Shown: piece by piece, positions 9,024 to 17,546 of the stretch
Layout of the letters: every line of letters begins with the position of its first letter
Numbering within the stretch: position 1 is the stretch's first letter
NCBI RefSeq assembly: GCF_002217475.1
Contig: NZ_MUHH01000016.1
Coordinates: 1-64,000, forward strand
Direction of reading: 5' to 3'
DNA from: Flavobacterium tructae
GTDB taxonomy: Bacteria > Bacteroidota > Bacteroidia > Flavobacteriales > Flavobacteriaceae
Length of the DNA: 64,000 bases
Made by a program: the position numbers and the translations under genes
Notes under the pieces: model-generated
Database searches by the model: none
What the model saw: only the letters and a program-made list of their open reading frames with translations
What the model was told of the DNA's origin: nothing

Positions 9024-10388
9024 TCATTCAAGCTCCAATCGCTCCTGTTCCAGTTTTTCGGCTAATCTTTTTTCTATTATTGGAGTAATTAATGTTTTTC
9101 TTGGTTTTATTTTTACGAAAGGAAACAATTCTAAATCATGTTTCATTTTGTCTTCTTTGTTCGGATGTTTGTTCGTACCTAAGAGAATCTCCTTTTTAGA
9201 ATCGAATAATTCCTGTTCTTTTGCAGCACTTTCCTGAATTTTCTTCTTGATCGTTCCGTCATTTAAAAGCTTTAAGAATCCTCCATTTGCTTCAATATCT
9301 TTAAACAAGGTTAAGCTTTTTTCGGCCAGCTGCATCGTCAGGCTTTCAATGTAATAACTTCCGTCTGCCGGATTATCAACCTTGTCAAAATAGCTTTCGT
9401 GTTTTAAAACCAGTAATTGATTGCGGGCAATACGATCACCAAATTCATTGTCTTTATGATACAAAGAATCGTAAGGAAGGTTGGCTACAGCATCTGCACC
9501 GCCTAAAATGGCCGACATGCATTCTGTGGTTGTGCGCAACATGTTAACATTGTAATCGTAAATCGTTTTATTTCGTTTGGTAGGAGTTACTAATAAATGA
9601 CATTCTAAGTCAGGATTATATTCAGCAGCGATTAATTTGAAAAGCATGCGCAATGCACGAAGTTTAGCAATTTCAAAGAAATAATTAGTTCCTACTGAAA
9701 CTTCAAAAACAATTGGTTTTAAAGTATTCGGAAAGCGGTTCAAATATTCATTGGCATGTGCTAAGCTATAAGCAATTTGCTGCGTGATAGTAGCACCTGC
9801 ATTTTGATACAAACCTGAGTCGATACTTAAAAATGAAATGTTGGCTGTTGCTTTTGAAATTTTTTCCAGCGTTTCAAAATTATTTTTATCTGCTGTAGAA
9901 AACCAGTTTCCTTCTCTTGCCAATTGTCCAATAGGATCAGTATTGCAATAAAAAGTGGCTTTCTTTTGAATTGAAATCTGGTCCAATAGCTTTACGAAAT
10001 CGATTGAAATGAAATTCAAATTAAAGTAAACAATTCTATTTTCTAAAGGAAGTGTTTCCAGTAATTTTTGAACATCAATGGTTTTGTCTTCAATTGTGAA
10101 ACGCAGACTTTCAGCGCCTCTTTCAAGTGTATTGATGGCTCTTTGAATTGATTTATCAATATCATAAACAAAAATGTTCTGGCAAATTTTAAAGTCGGAT
10201 ACCTGAGTTTTTACCGTTGCGGCCTTTGTAAATTCATCAGTGTGGTAAAATGGTTTTACCTGAATGTCTTCGGGAGAATTCCAAATTACGGTTTGGTTGT
10301 AATCGGCTCCATCTAATTCAAACTGAATTTTTTGTTTCCATTGTTTGGATGAAATAGGGCTAAAATCGTCGAACAGGGTAGTGGCCAT
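9024..10388 (-). CDS. mutA: methylmalonyl-CoA mutase, small subunit
   Basis: Non-catalytic beta subunit of the heterodimeric mutase. It shares the barrel features of the large subunit (IQFELDGADYNQTVIWNSPEDIQVKPFY near the N terminus and DNPADGSYYIESLT further on). It is shorter (about 454 residues) and lacks a DxHxxG cobalamin motif. The frame extends upstream to 10436, inside the preceding ftsB-like gene. The ATG at 10388 gives the usual N terminus and a 16-bp spacing, so I use it. Its partner mutB lies downstream after the toxin-antitoxin pair, an odd placement for subunits of one enzyme. Confidence 0.93.
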   Translation of the reverse strand: MATTLFDDFSPISSKQWKQKIQFELDGADYNQTVIWNSPEDIQVKPFYHTDEFTKAATVKTQVSDFKICQNIFVYDIDKSIQRAINTLERGAESLRFTIEDKTIDVQKLLETLPLENRIVYFNLNFISIDFVKLLDQISIQKKATFYCNTDPIGQLAREGNWFSTADKNNFETLEKISKATANISFLSIDSGLYQNAGATITQQIAYSLAHANEYLNRFPNTLKPIVFEVSVGTNYFFEIAKLRALRMLFKLIAAEYNPDLECHLLVTPTKRNKTIYDYNVNMLRTTTECMSAILGGADAVANLPYDSLYHKDNEFGDRIARNQLLVLKHESYFDKVDNPADGSYYIESLTMQLAEKSLTLFKDIEANGGFLKLLNDGTIKKKIQESAAKEQELFDSKKEILLGTNKHPNKEDKMKHDLELFPFVKIKPRKTLITPIIEKRLAEKLEQERLELE

Positions 10389-10404
10389 TGTGTATTTTTT
10401 CGGG

Positions 10405-10737
10405 TTATTCTTTATCTTGAATGGTATCTCCTTCAAAATGTATGATGTAAATATCTTCGCTGTCTTTTTTCATAAAGTACTTTTCGCGGGCATATTTTTC
10501 AATTTGTTCAGGATTTTTGAGCTGTTTGATCTGTTCCTGATCTTTTTTTATTTCGTCTTGATAGTATTTTTTATTGTCTTGTAATTCATGAATCTGGTTG
10601 TCCAGAAAACGATGATCAAAATAAGAATAATTATCTAAGAATAACATCCATATTACAAAAAAGAGCAACACCCAAACGTATTTGTTGCCCAGGAGTTTAA
10701 ACCATTTTTTGTCTTTATATGGGTTTTTAATTTTCAT
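10405..10737 (-). CDS. FtsB/DivIC-family septum formation protein
   Basis: Small bitopic membrane protein of 110 residues. A short basic cytoplasmic tail is followed by one membrane segment at about residues 20-36 and then a coiled coil (about 44-80, DNQIHELQDNKKYYQDEI). The LKNPEQIEKYAREKYFMKKDSEDIYII block is the family signature. By homology it belongs to the divisome with FtsL and FtsQ/DivIB. It lies 132 bp downstream of udk and 16 bp before mutA, so cell division and propionate metabolism may share a transcript here. Confidence 0.88.
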   Translation of the reverse strand: MKIKNPYKDKKWFKLLGNKYVWVLLFFVIWMLFLDNYSYFDHRFLDNQIHELQDNKKYYQDEIKKDQEQIKQLKNPEQIEKYAREKYFMKKDSEDIYIIHFEGDTIQDKE

Positions 10738-10795
10738 TTAACCGATTGCGTTTTATAATTTCGATTGATGTTTTGGTTTTGATAGAAGTGATAAT

Positions 10796-10824
10796 CCTTT
10801 TGTGCCATTTTCGGGCACAAAAGG
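10796..10824. other. stem-loop between udk and ftsB-like gene
   Basis: An 11-bp perfect stem CCTTTTGTGCC / GGCACAAAAGG encloses a seven-base loop. There is no strong T run on either side, so it may be an attenuator, processing site or weak terminator inside the operon rather than a full terminator. Confidence 0.5.
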
Positions 10825-10869
10825 TGAAATGTATCTTCTAATTTTGATGCATTAAATTTACAATAAAAA

Positions 10870-11478
10870 TTATAAAATTCGCTGATTAATTACAGCCCGG
10901 ACTACATCAATGGCCACGGTATTGTATTTGTCGTTTGGAATTATAATGTCGGCGAAAGCCTTAGAAGGTTCTATAAACTGTTCGTGCATTGGCTTTAAGG
11001 TGTTTTGATAACGTGTTAAAACCTCGTCAATATCACGTCCGCGTTCTGAAATGTCTCTTTTTAAACGACGGATTAATCTTTCGTCTGAATCGGCATGAAC
11101 AAAAATTTTGATGTCAAAAAGATCACGTAACTCCGGATTGGTCAGAATTAAAATTCCCTCAACAATCATTACTTTTCTTGGATGAGTTGAAACCGTATCG
11201 TCGGTTCTGTTGTGCTGTATGAAAGAATATACAGGCTGGTCTATGGTTTCACCTGCTTTTAATGCTTTAAGGTGTTTTACCAGTAATTCAAAATCGATAG
11301 CACGCGGATGGTCAAAATTGATTAACGCTCTTTCGTCAAATGACAAATTGTTAGTCTCTTTATAATACGAATCCTGAGAAATTACACCCACTTCTGTGTC
11401 TGGTAATTCATTCATGATTTGGTGTACTACTGTCGTTTTTCCACTTCCTGTTCCTCCTGCAAGTCCAATAATGAGCAT
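10870..11478 (-). CDS. udk: uridine kinase
   Basis: Phosphorylates uridine and cytidine to the monophosphates in pyrimidine salvage. The 202-residue protein has the P-loop GGTGSGKT at residues 8-15, SQDSYYK and NFDHPRAIDFELL nucleoside-site segments, and RRLKRDISERGRD typical of the lid. Length and motifs are standard. It is the first gene of a minus-strand group with ftsB and the mutase operon, with a -7 promoter box 27 bp upstream. Confidence 0.96.
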   Translation of the reverse strand: MLIIGLAGGTGSGKTTVVHQIMNELPDTEVGVISQDSYYKETNNLSFDERALINFDHPRAIDFELLVKHLKALKAGETIDQPVYSFIQHNRTDDTVSTHPRKVMIVEGILILTNPELRDLFDIKIFVHADSDERLIRRLKRDISERGRDIDEVLTRYQNTLKPMHEQFIEPSKAFADIIIPNDKYNTVAIDVVRAVINQRIL

Positions 11479-11504
11479 AAAATTTGTGTTATATATTTGT
11501 TCGG

Positions 11505-11512
11505 CAAAAATA
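11505..11512 (-). promoter_or_regulatory. -7 promoter box upstream of udk
   Basis: Reads TATTTTTG on the minus strand, an exact TAnnTTTG match, 27 bp before the udk ATG. Confidence 0.55.
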
Positions 11513-11608
11513 ATAATTTAAGTGGATTCATAATGGTATCCGAACTTTAAAATTGAATTTATGCGGATAAGTTTAACTAAGGTTTTGAAAGGATTACAGG
11601 AACTATGC

Positions 11609-11642
11609 AAAAAAAATCCCGATAGCAATGCCATCGGGATTT
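11609..11642 (-). terminator. rho-independent terminator after the SDR gene
   Basis: Stem AAATCCCGAT / ATCGGGATTT with a nine-base loop, followed in the minus direction by a run of eight T. It lies 54 bp past the stop of the SDR gene. Confidence 0.85.
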
Positions 11643-11696
11643 GGTGCAATCAGTATAGTTTTAATAAAATATTCTGAATTTAGTAAGCACTTGTAA

Positions 11697-12578
11697 TTAT
11701 TTATTCTTTTTTGCTTTAATCATCATTTCAAGCTGATCCCAAAGTTCTTCCGGGATTGCTTCCAGTAAATTAAACTGTCCGGCACCTTTTAACCACTCTC
11801 CACCATCAATTGTAATAACGTCTCCGTTTACATAAGCTGAAAAATCTGAAACTAAATAAGCGGCCAGATTAGCCAACTCCTGATGATCACCTACACGTTT
11901 CAACGGTACTTTTTTAGCCATATCGAATTTTTCGGCAAGATCTCCCGGTAATAATCGATCCCAAGCTCCTTTTGTAGGGAATGGTCCCGGAGCAATTGCG
12001 TTAGAACGAATTCCGTATTTTGCCCATTCAACGGCCAAACTGCGGGTCATCGCCAGTACTCCCGCTTTTGCGGTTGCACTAGGTACTACATAGGCTGAAC
12101 CAGTCCAGGCATAAGTTGTAACAATATTTAAAATCGTAGCAGAAGTTTGTTTGGTGTCGATCCAGTGTTTTCCAAAGGCAAGCGTACAGTTTTTAGTACC
12201 TTTCAATACAATATCAATAACCGTATCAAAAGCATTCGCAGATAAACGTTCTGTTGGCGAGATGAAATTTCCGGCAGCATTATTCAAAAGAACATCAACC
12301 TTTCCAAAAGTTTTTAAAACTTCCTGAAGCATGTTCTCCACTTCTTCGTAATGACGAACGTCACATTGAAGCGGTAAACATTTTCCTCCGGTTTCAGTTT
12401 CAAGTTCAGCGGCAGTGTTTTTAAGCTTTTCTAAATCTCTTGAAGTAATGGCTACTTGAGCCCCTAATTCTAAAAAGTATTTGGTCATGGCTTTTCCTAA
12501 ACCGCTTCCTCCACCTGTAACAACAATGACTTTGCCTTTTAAAGCGTCATCTCTTAACATTTTATCTGTATAGCTCAT
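11697..12578 (-). CDS. 2,4-dienoyl-CoA reductase-like short-chain dehydrogenase
   Basis: NADP(H)-dependent SDR of 293 residues. The cofactor motif TGGGSGLGKA is at about residues 21-30, followed by NNAAGNF. The catalytic region reads TTYAWTGSAYVVPSATAKAG. As in mitochondrial-type 2,4-dienoyl-CoA reductase, the usual Tyr-xxx-Lys motif is replaced: Ser and Lys keep the last positions and the working Tyr is about 15 residues before the Lys. That pattern, plus GPFPTKGAWDRL, favours a role in beta-oxidation of unsaturated fatty acids. Monocistronic with its own terminator. Other acyl-CoA SDR substrates remain possible. Confidence 0.8.
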   Translation of the reverse strand: MSYTDKMLRDDALKGKVIVVTGGGSGLGKAMTKYFLELGAQVAITSRDLEKLKNTAAELETETGGKCLPLQCDVRHYEEVENMLQEVLKTFGKVDVLLNNAAGNFISPTERLSANAFDTVIDIVLKGTKNCTLAFGKHWIDTKQTSATILNIVTTYAWTGSAYVVPSATAKAGVLAMTRSLAVEWAKYGIRSNAIAPGPFPTKGAWDRLLPGDLAEKFDMAKKVPLKRVGDHQELANLAAYLVSDFSAYVNGDVITIDGGEWLKGAGQFNLLEAIPEELWDQLEMMIKAKKNK

Positions 12579-12655
12579 ATGTATTTCTTTTTATTACAAT
12601 ATTAATTAAATAAATAGGATGCACGCATAATAATGTTATAAAATTTTAATAAACT

Positions 12656-13783
12656 TTAAATATCACCTAATTTTTTTGCGGCTGCTTCCAATGTAAAATT
12701 GTCTTTAGCAAAGCAAAAGCGGATTAGCTTTTGATCTTTGTGGTTGGAATAAAAAGTAGAAATCGGAATAGCGGCGACGCCATGTTCGGTGATTAATTTT
12801 TTACAGAAAGTAACATCGTCATCGTCTGAAATAGTAGCATAAGAAGCCACCTGAAAATAAGTTCCTTCGCAGGGTTTTAATTCAAATCGGCTATTTTGAA
12901 GTAGTTTTTGAAAATAATCCCTTTTTTCCTGATAGAACTTTCCAAGTAAATTGACATCAACAATCTCCAGATATTGACTGATGGCAGCCTGTGAAATACT
13001 ATTCACACTAAAAACCAGAAACTGATGTACTTTTTTAATTTCCTTCATTAAATGTTCCGGAGCAACGGTGTAGCCAATTTTCCATCCCGTAATATGAAAT
13101 GATTTTCCAAAAGAAGAAACCATGATACAACGGTTTAAAAGAAAATCTTTGGTATGTGCCGAAATGTGTTTTTCTTCAAAAGTAATGTATTCGTAAACTT
13201 CATCAGACAGGACAAGAAGGTCAGGGTGTTTGGATAATAATCTCTCTAAGTGAGAAAAATCATCCTGAGTCAAAATTTTACCTGTTGGATTATGCGGATT
13301 GTTGATGATAATCATCTTCGTTTTTGAAGAACAGGCTTTTTCTATTGTTTCCCAATTTGGGGTGTAATCGTCATTTAGTGCTACTCGCACTGGTTTTGCA
13401 TTACATAATAAAACAGGAGATTCATACGAATCGTAGCTCGGATCCAGAATGATGACTTCATCACCGGTTTTGACCAAAGCCAAAATTGTAGTGAAAATTC
13501 CCTGAGTGGCCCCCGCTGTTACCAGAATTTCGGTTTCCGGATGAATGGTTCTGTTATAAGATTTCTGAACCAATTGTGCTATTTGTTCCATCAATGGAGG
13601 GAATCCTGCCATTGGAGTATATTGATGCACGTTTTCTTTTGCTAATCGCGCAATGATATCTGTCAATCTTTCATCAACAGGGAAATTCGGGAATCCTTGT
13701 GAGAGATTTATGGCGTTGTATTCCGCTGCCATTTTAGACATGACCGTAAAAATACTGGTGGTTACATTGGGAAGTTTACTCAT
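12656..13783 (-). CDS. PLP-dependent aminotransferase, YbdL/methionine aminotransferase type
   Basis: Class I/II aminotransferase of 375 residues. Family marks are NLSQGFPNFPVDERL near the N terminus, the NNPHNPTGKIL cofactor loop, SDEVYEYITFE, and the PLP-binding Lys in SSFGKSFHITGWKIGY. The sequence resembles YbdL and kynurenine/glutamine transaminase K, which act on methionine, glutamine and aromatic substrates. The true substrate is unknown. It lies 78 bp from the SDR gene start and 50 bp from the TonB-domain gene, all on the minus strand. Confidence 0.9.
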   Translation of the reverse strand: MSKLPNVTTSIFTVMSKMAAEYNAINLSQGFPNFPVDERLTDIIARLAKENVHQYTPMAGFPPLMEQIAQLVQKSYNRTIHPETEILVTAGATQGIFTTILALVKTGDEVIILDPSYDSYESPVLLCNAKPVRVALNDDYTPNWETIEKACSSKTKMIIINNPHNPTGKILTQDDFSHLERLLSKHPDLLVLSDEVYEYITFEEKHISAHTKDFLLNRCIMVSSFGKSFHITGWKIGYTVAPEHLMKEIKKVHQFLVFSVNSISQAAISQYLEIVDVNLLGKFYQEKRDYFQKLLQNSRFELKPCEGTYFQVASYATISDDDDVTFCKKLITEHGVAAIPISTFYSNHKDQKLIRFCFAKDNFTLEAAAKKLGDI

Positions 13784-13833
13784 GATAAAGTTTGATTAGG
13801 GGAAAACTTGTGAGTGATACAGATGAATTTTGT

Positions 13834-14250
13834 CTAGCTTATAGTTATCGCGCCTGTATTCAAGGTTCTTACTTCTTTTGTTTTATGCTTGCCGGGCTTC
13901 CATTTTGCAGCAGACTTTAAAACACGGGTTGCTTCATCTCCGGTTTTGAAACCAAGATCTCTTATGATTTTTATATCACTAATAGAACCGTCTTTTTCGA
14001 TGATAAAAGTGAAGTAGATTTTTCCTGTTAGAGTTGGTTTTTCAGCGGGTTTTATAAAATTTCTGTTAAGGAAGGCAGTGAATTCAGTGACACCGCCAGG
14101 GTATTCGGGTTTTTCCTCTATTCCTTTGAGATCATAGACAGTATTGTCATTCGAAATTGAACTTGCTGTTGTTTTTTCAGATTCTTTATTGGTTTGCGAA
14201 AATGTAATTTGGGTAAAGCAGATCAGAAGTAGAAGAAGAAACTTTTTCAT
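13834..14250 (-). CDS. secreted TonB C-terminal domain protein
   Basis: A 138-residue protein with a cleavable-looking signal peptide (residues 1-19, ending TFSQ) and a TonB C-terminal domain over about 45-135 (GGVTEFTAFLNRNF, GKIYFTFIIEKDGSISDIKIIRDLG, AAKWKPGKHKTKEV). It lacks the membrane anchor and Pro-rich spanning region of a classical TonB energy transducer, so it probably does not couple ExbBD to receptors directly. Such stand-alone domains are common in Bacteroidota and unassigned. It lies 20 bp after the methylase gene. Confidence 0.8.
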   Translation of the reverse strand: MKKFLLLLLICFTQITFSQTNKESEKTTASSISNDNTVYDLKGIEEKPEYPGGVTEFTAFLNRNFIKPAEKPTLTGKIYFTFIIEKDGSISDIKIIRDLGFKTGDEATRVLKSAAKWKPGKHKTKEVRTLNTGAITIS

Positions 14251-14270
14251 TATGAATACGGTTTAATAGT

Positions 14271-14984
14271 TTACATTTTATGAATAATAAAAATGGTAGG
14301 GCGTTTGTCAATATCTATTTTTAGCTTTTTCCAATCAGAAACCCGCATTGTTTTAATGAATTCTGTTGGTAAAGTAATATCTGTTGCAATACAAAGATGT
14401 GTTGACGGATTTAAAATCTGTAAAAGATCTTCGATTAATTTGTTGTTTCTATACGGAGTTTCAATAAAAAGCTGTGATTGGTTTTTATCTTGTGATAATC
14501 TTTCGAAATGACGAATTGCTGATTTTTTTTCGTCTTTATCAATAGGCAAATAGCCATTGAAAGTAAAGCTTTGTCCGTTCATTCCGGAAGCCATCATGGC
14601 TAATAAAATAGAAGATGGTCCCACTAAAGGTACCACCTGAATTCCTTTTTCATGTGCCAGTTTTACAATTACGGCACCGGGATCAGCAACACCGGGACAG
14701 CCGGCTTCGCTCATTAATCCAACATTTTTTCCTTCCAGTAAAGGTTTGATGAAATCTAAATGTTCGCTTGTTTCTGTACGTTTATTAAGGGTAAAAAGAA
14801 TCAGTTCTGATTGTTTTTTTTCCGGCGAGACTGCTTTTATGGATTTACGGGCCGTTTTTTCGTTTTCAACAATATAGTGATCTATAAAATCGATACTTCT
14901 TTTGACAGTTTGAGGTAAAACATCCATAGGGTCGCTTTCGCCCATTGTTGTTGGAATTAAGTATAGTTTTCCCAGGAGTTTCAT
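14271..14984 (-). CDS. SAM-dependent methyltransferase, RsmI-related (tetrapyrrole methylase fold)
   Basis: A 237-residue member of the tetrapyrrole methylase superfamily. Visible marks are GKLYLIPTTMGE at the N terminus, LMSEAGCPGVADPGA in the SAM-binding region and VPLVGPSSILLAMMASGMNGQSFTFNGYLP. RsmI methylates the ribose of C1402 in 16S rRNA. This protein is shorter than usual RsmI (about 280) and its N-terminal half differs, so it may be a paralogue with another target. It lies between a phosphatase gene and a TonB-domain gene in the dnaA-led minus-strand group. Confidence 0.8.
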   Translation of the reverse strand: MKLLGKLYLIPTTMGESDPMDVLPQTVKRSIDFIDHYIVENEKTARKSIKAVSPEKKQSELILFTLNKRTETSEHLDFIKPLLEGKNVGLMSEAGCPGVADPGAVIVKLAHEKGIQVVPLVGPSSILLAMMASGMNGQSFTFNGYLPIDKDEKKSAIRHFERLSQDKNQSQLFIETPYRNNKLIEDLLQILNPSTHLCIATDITLPTEFIKTMRVSDWKKLKIDIDKRPTIFIIHKM

Positions 14985-15018
14985 AGATGTCTTTTTATTT
15001 TGTTAGGAAAAGAAGAGC

Positions 15019-15486
15019 TTATGAATGTTTTTCGATAAGTTTCTTCGAGATGATATCGGTTACTTCGTCTAACATTTGATATACATTTTCAAATCCGTTG
15101 GTAACGCCAAAGTAAGGATCCGGAACATCTACGTTTTCATCGGGAAATAATTCGTCTAAAATCAGACGGACTTTGTTTTTATGTTCTTCAGTTTGAGCCA
15201 GTTTTATAACGTCGTCATAATTAGAAGAATCCATCACATAGATGTAATCAAAAGTATTGAAGTCAGCAGGTTTGAATTGTCTTCCTTTTTGGTTTCCAAT
15301 GTCCAGGCCATTTTTTTTGGCTACTGCTATAGATCGTTTATCAGGGGAGTGTCCTACATGCCAGGATCCGGTTCCGGCTGAGTCAACGATGAAATTATTT
15401 TTGGGTAATTTTGAAGCTAAAATACCTTCAGCTAAAGGTGATCTGCAAATGTTTCCCAAACAAACCATTAAAATTTTTACTGGCAT
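15019..15486 (-). CDS. low-molecular-weight protein-tyrosine phosphatase
   Basis: A 155-residue cytoplasmic phosphatase. The active-site loop is VCLGNICRSPLAEG, with the nucleophile Cys at residue 9 and Arg at 15 (C-x5-R). The general-acid Asp is in VPDPYFG near residue 121. Such enzymes often dephosphorylate bacterial tyrosine kinases of polysaccharide export or arsenate-like substrates; no partner is nearby. It starts 9 bp after the dnaA stop and is probably co-transcribed with it. Confidence 0.93.
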   Translation of the reverse strand: MPVKILMVCLGNICRSPLAEGILASKLPKNNFIVDSAGTGSWHVGHSPDKRSIAVAKKNGLDIGNQKGRQFKPADFNTFDYIYVMDSSNYDDVIKLAQTEEHKNKVRLILDELFPDENVDVPDPYFGVTNGFENVYQMLDEVTDIISKKLIEKHS

Positions 15487-15495
15487 GATGCGCGT

Positions 15496-16923
15496 TTATA
15501 GCGTTAGTTTTTTGTTGATGTCTTCGACAAATTTTTTGAATTGTTTGTCTGTAGAAACTAAATTGTCAACTGTTTTGCAAGCGTGTAATACGGTAGCGTG
15601 GTCGCGATCTCCAATTTGTGAGCCAATGTTTGCCAAAGAAGCTTTTGTGAATTTCTTTGCAAAAAACATGGCCAATTGTCTCGCTTGTACCACGTGCCTC
15701 TTTCGGGTTTTAGATTGAAGTGTTTCAACATCCAACTGGAAATAATCAGACACAATTTTTTGAATATAATCGATAGAGATTTCTCTCTTTACATTTTTAA
15801 CAAATTTCTCTACAACACTTTTGGCTAACTCAATAGTAACTTCTTTTTTATTGAATGAAGACTGAGCAATTAAGGAAATAATGGCTCCCTCTAATTCTCT
15901 AACGTTACTCTTGATGTTACGTGCCACATATTCAATAATATCTTCCGGCATTTCAACACCATCACGATATAGTATGTTTTTTAAGATAGAGATGCGAGTC
16001 TCGTAATCCGGTTGGTGCAGCTCGGCAGAAAGCCCCCATTTGAAACGGGATAATAAACGCTGCTCGATATCCTGCATGTCAACAGGTGCCTTGTCAGAAG
16101 TAAGGATTACCTGTTTTCCGTTTTGATGTAAATAATTGAAAATATGGAAAAATACATCCTGAGTTCCTGATTTTCCGGATAAAAACTGAACGTCGTCAAT
16201 AATTAAAACATCGATTAACTGATAAAAATGAATAAAATCATTACGATTGTTCTTTTTAACAGAATCAATATATTGCTGCGTGAAAATTTCGGCAGAAATG
16301 TATAAAACCGTTTTTTCAGGGTATTTGTCTTTTACTTCCACACCTATAGCATGTGCCAAGTGTGTTTTTCCTAATCCAACTCCTCCAAAAATCAATAACG
16401 GATTAAAGGAAGTTCCTCCAGGCTTGTTGGCAACTGCCATACCTGCAGAACGGGCTAAACGGTTTGAATCTCCTTCAAGGAAATTATCAAAACTGTAATT
16501 TGGATTTAACTGAGATTCAATTTTTAAATTTCGGATTCCCGGAATTACAAACGGATTCTTAAGTTCAGGATTTAGGTTTTTAAACGGAGCATCAACCTCT
16601 TGAGGTTTCATTGGAACTCTGTTGGAACTTGGCAGCTGCTCGGTAAACGGCTGTTTATTTCCATAAGTGTTCTCCATTTTAATTTTATAGAGTAACTTTG
16701 CGTTTTTTCCCAGTTCTTTGGTAAGTGCAACTTTCAATAATTTTACGTAATGCTCTTCGAGCCATTCGTAGAAAAATTTACTTGGTACTTGAATGTATAA
16801 CGCGTTATCGGTTAGTTCAACTGACTTGATTGGCTCAAACCAAGTTTTGTATGCTTGATCTTGAATATTGTCCTTTATAAAAGACAAACAGTTTTCCCAT
16901 ACCGATTGAGCAGTTTTAGTCAT
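15496..16923 (-). CDS. dnaA: chromosomal replication initiator DnaA
   Basis: AAA+ ATPase that binds DnaA boxes and melts oriC. The 475 residues show the four-domain plan: an N-terminal protein-interaction domain (about 1-80, ENCLSFIKDNIQDQAYKTWF), a short linker, the AAA+ core with Walker A GGVGLGKTH and Walker B VLIIDDVQFL, and the C-terminal DNA-binding domain with GDRDHATVLHA. Length is normal. Downstream lie a phosphatase, an RsmI-like methylase and a TonB-domain gene with small gaps. The 187-bp upstream region is very AT-rich, but DnaA boxes in it are only degenerate. Confidence 0.98.
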   Translation of the reverse strand: MTKTAQSVWENCLSFIKDNIQDQAYKTWFEPIKSVELTDNALYIQVPSKFFYEWLEEHYVKLLKVALTKELGKNAKLLYKIKMENTYGNKQPFTEQLPSSNRVPMKPQEVDAPFKNLNPELKNPFVIPGIRNLKIESQLNPNYSFDNFLEGDSNRLARSAGMAVANKPGGTSFNPLLIFGGVGLGKTHLAHAIGVEVKDKYPEKTVLYISAEIFTQQYIDSVKKNNRNDFIHFYQLIDVLIIDDVQFLSGKSGTQDVFFHIFNYLHQNGKQVILTSDKAPVDMQDIEQRLLSRFKWGLSAELHQPDYETRISILKNILYRDGVEMPEDIIEYVARNIKSNVRELEGAIISLIAQSSFNKKEVTIELAKSVVEKFVKNVKREISIDYIQKIVSDYFQLDVETLQSKTRKRHVVQARQLAMFFAKKFTKASLANIGSQIGDRDHATVLHACKTVDNLVSTDKQFKKFVEDINKKLTL

Positions 16924-17110
16924 AGATTCAAATAAATTTTCTTATTATTGATAAAGATTCTCCTAATAAAAAAGGAGCAGTTTTATTCCGTATTTCGGGA
17001 TAACAAATATGTGAACAAATTTCTGTAAAAAAAAATATTTTGAAGTCTAATTTTATAAAAAAAAGTTGTAAGTAAACTTTTTAAACTTAATTTTTTTTAA
17101 TCTGAAAATA

Positions 17111-17515
17111 ATGAAAAATCATCAAACGCAAGTGCGTGTCCGTTACTCTGAAACCGATCAAATGGGCGTTGTTTATCACGGAAATTATGTGCCATATTTT
17201 GAGATTGGACGAGTGGAATGGCTTAGAAATAAAGGGATTTCGTATAAAAGCATGGAAGAAAGCGGTATTGGATTGCCAATTGTTTCAATGCAGATAAATT
17301 ATAAAAAATCGGCACGTTACGATGAGCTTCTTACTATTCATACAGCTTTCAAAAGTCAGTCATCTGTTAAGATTGAATTTGATTGTGCAATCTATAATGA
17401 AGCAGATGAGTTATTAACAACTGCTGTGTTTATTTTAGTATTTATTTCGTTAAAAACGGGTCGTCCTACAGCGCCTCCAGATTACATTTTAGAATTATTT
17501 AAAACACTGGTATAA
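17111..17515 (+). CDS. acyl-CoA thioesterase, YbgC/4-hydroxybenzoyl-CoA type
   Basis: Hot-dog fold thioesterase of 134 residues. The diagnostic segment RYSETDQMGVVYHGNYVPYFEIGRVEWLR near the N terminus contains the catalytic Asp (DQMGVVYH). The family hydrolyses acyl-CoAs, and YbgC is linked to the Tol-Pal envelope system, though no tol genes are here. It diverges from dnaA across a 187-bp AT-rich spacer. Confidence 0.92.
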   Translation: MKNHQTQVRVRYSETDQMGVVYHGNYVPYFEIGRVEWLRNKGISYKSMEESGIGLPIVSMQINYKKSARYDELLTIHTAFKSQSSVKIEFDCAIYNEADELLTTAVFILVFISLKTGRPTAPPDYILELFKTLV

Positions 17516-17546
17516 TTGTTAAAATGTGACGGCTTTTAATGTCAAA

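Noticed and set aside
9024..10436. Cobalamin riboswitch upstream of the B12-dependent mutase
   Set aside because: mutA follows the ftsB-like gene by 16 bp, leaving no room, and no B12-box-like element was seen upstream of udk.
16924..17110. Well-formed oriC
   Set aside because: Only two degenerate DnaA-box-like sites were seen; the region is AT-rich but lacks a clear box cluster.
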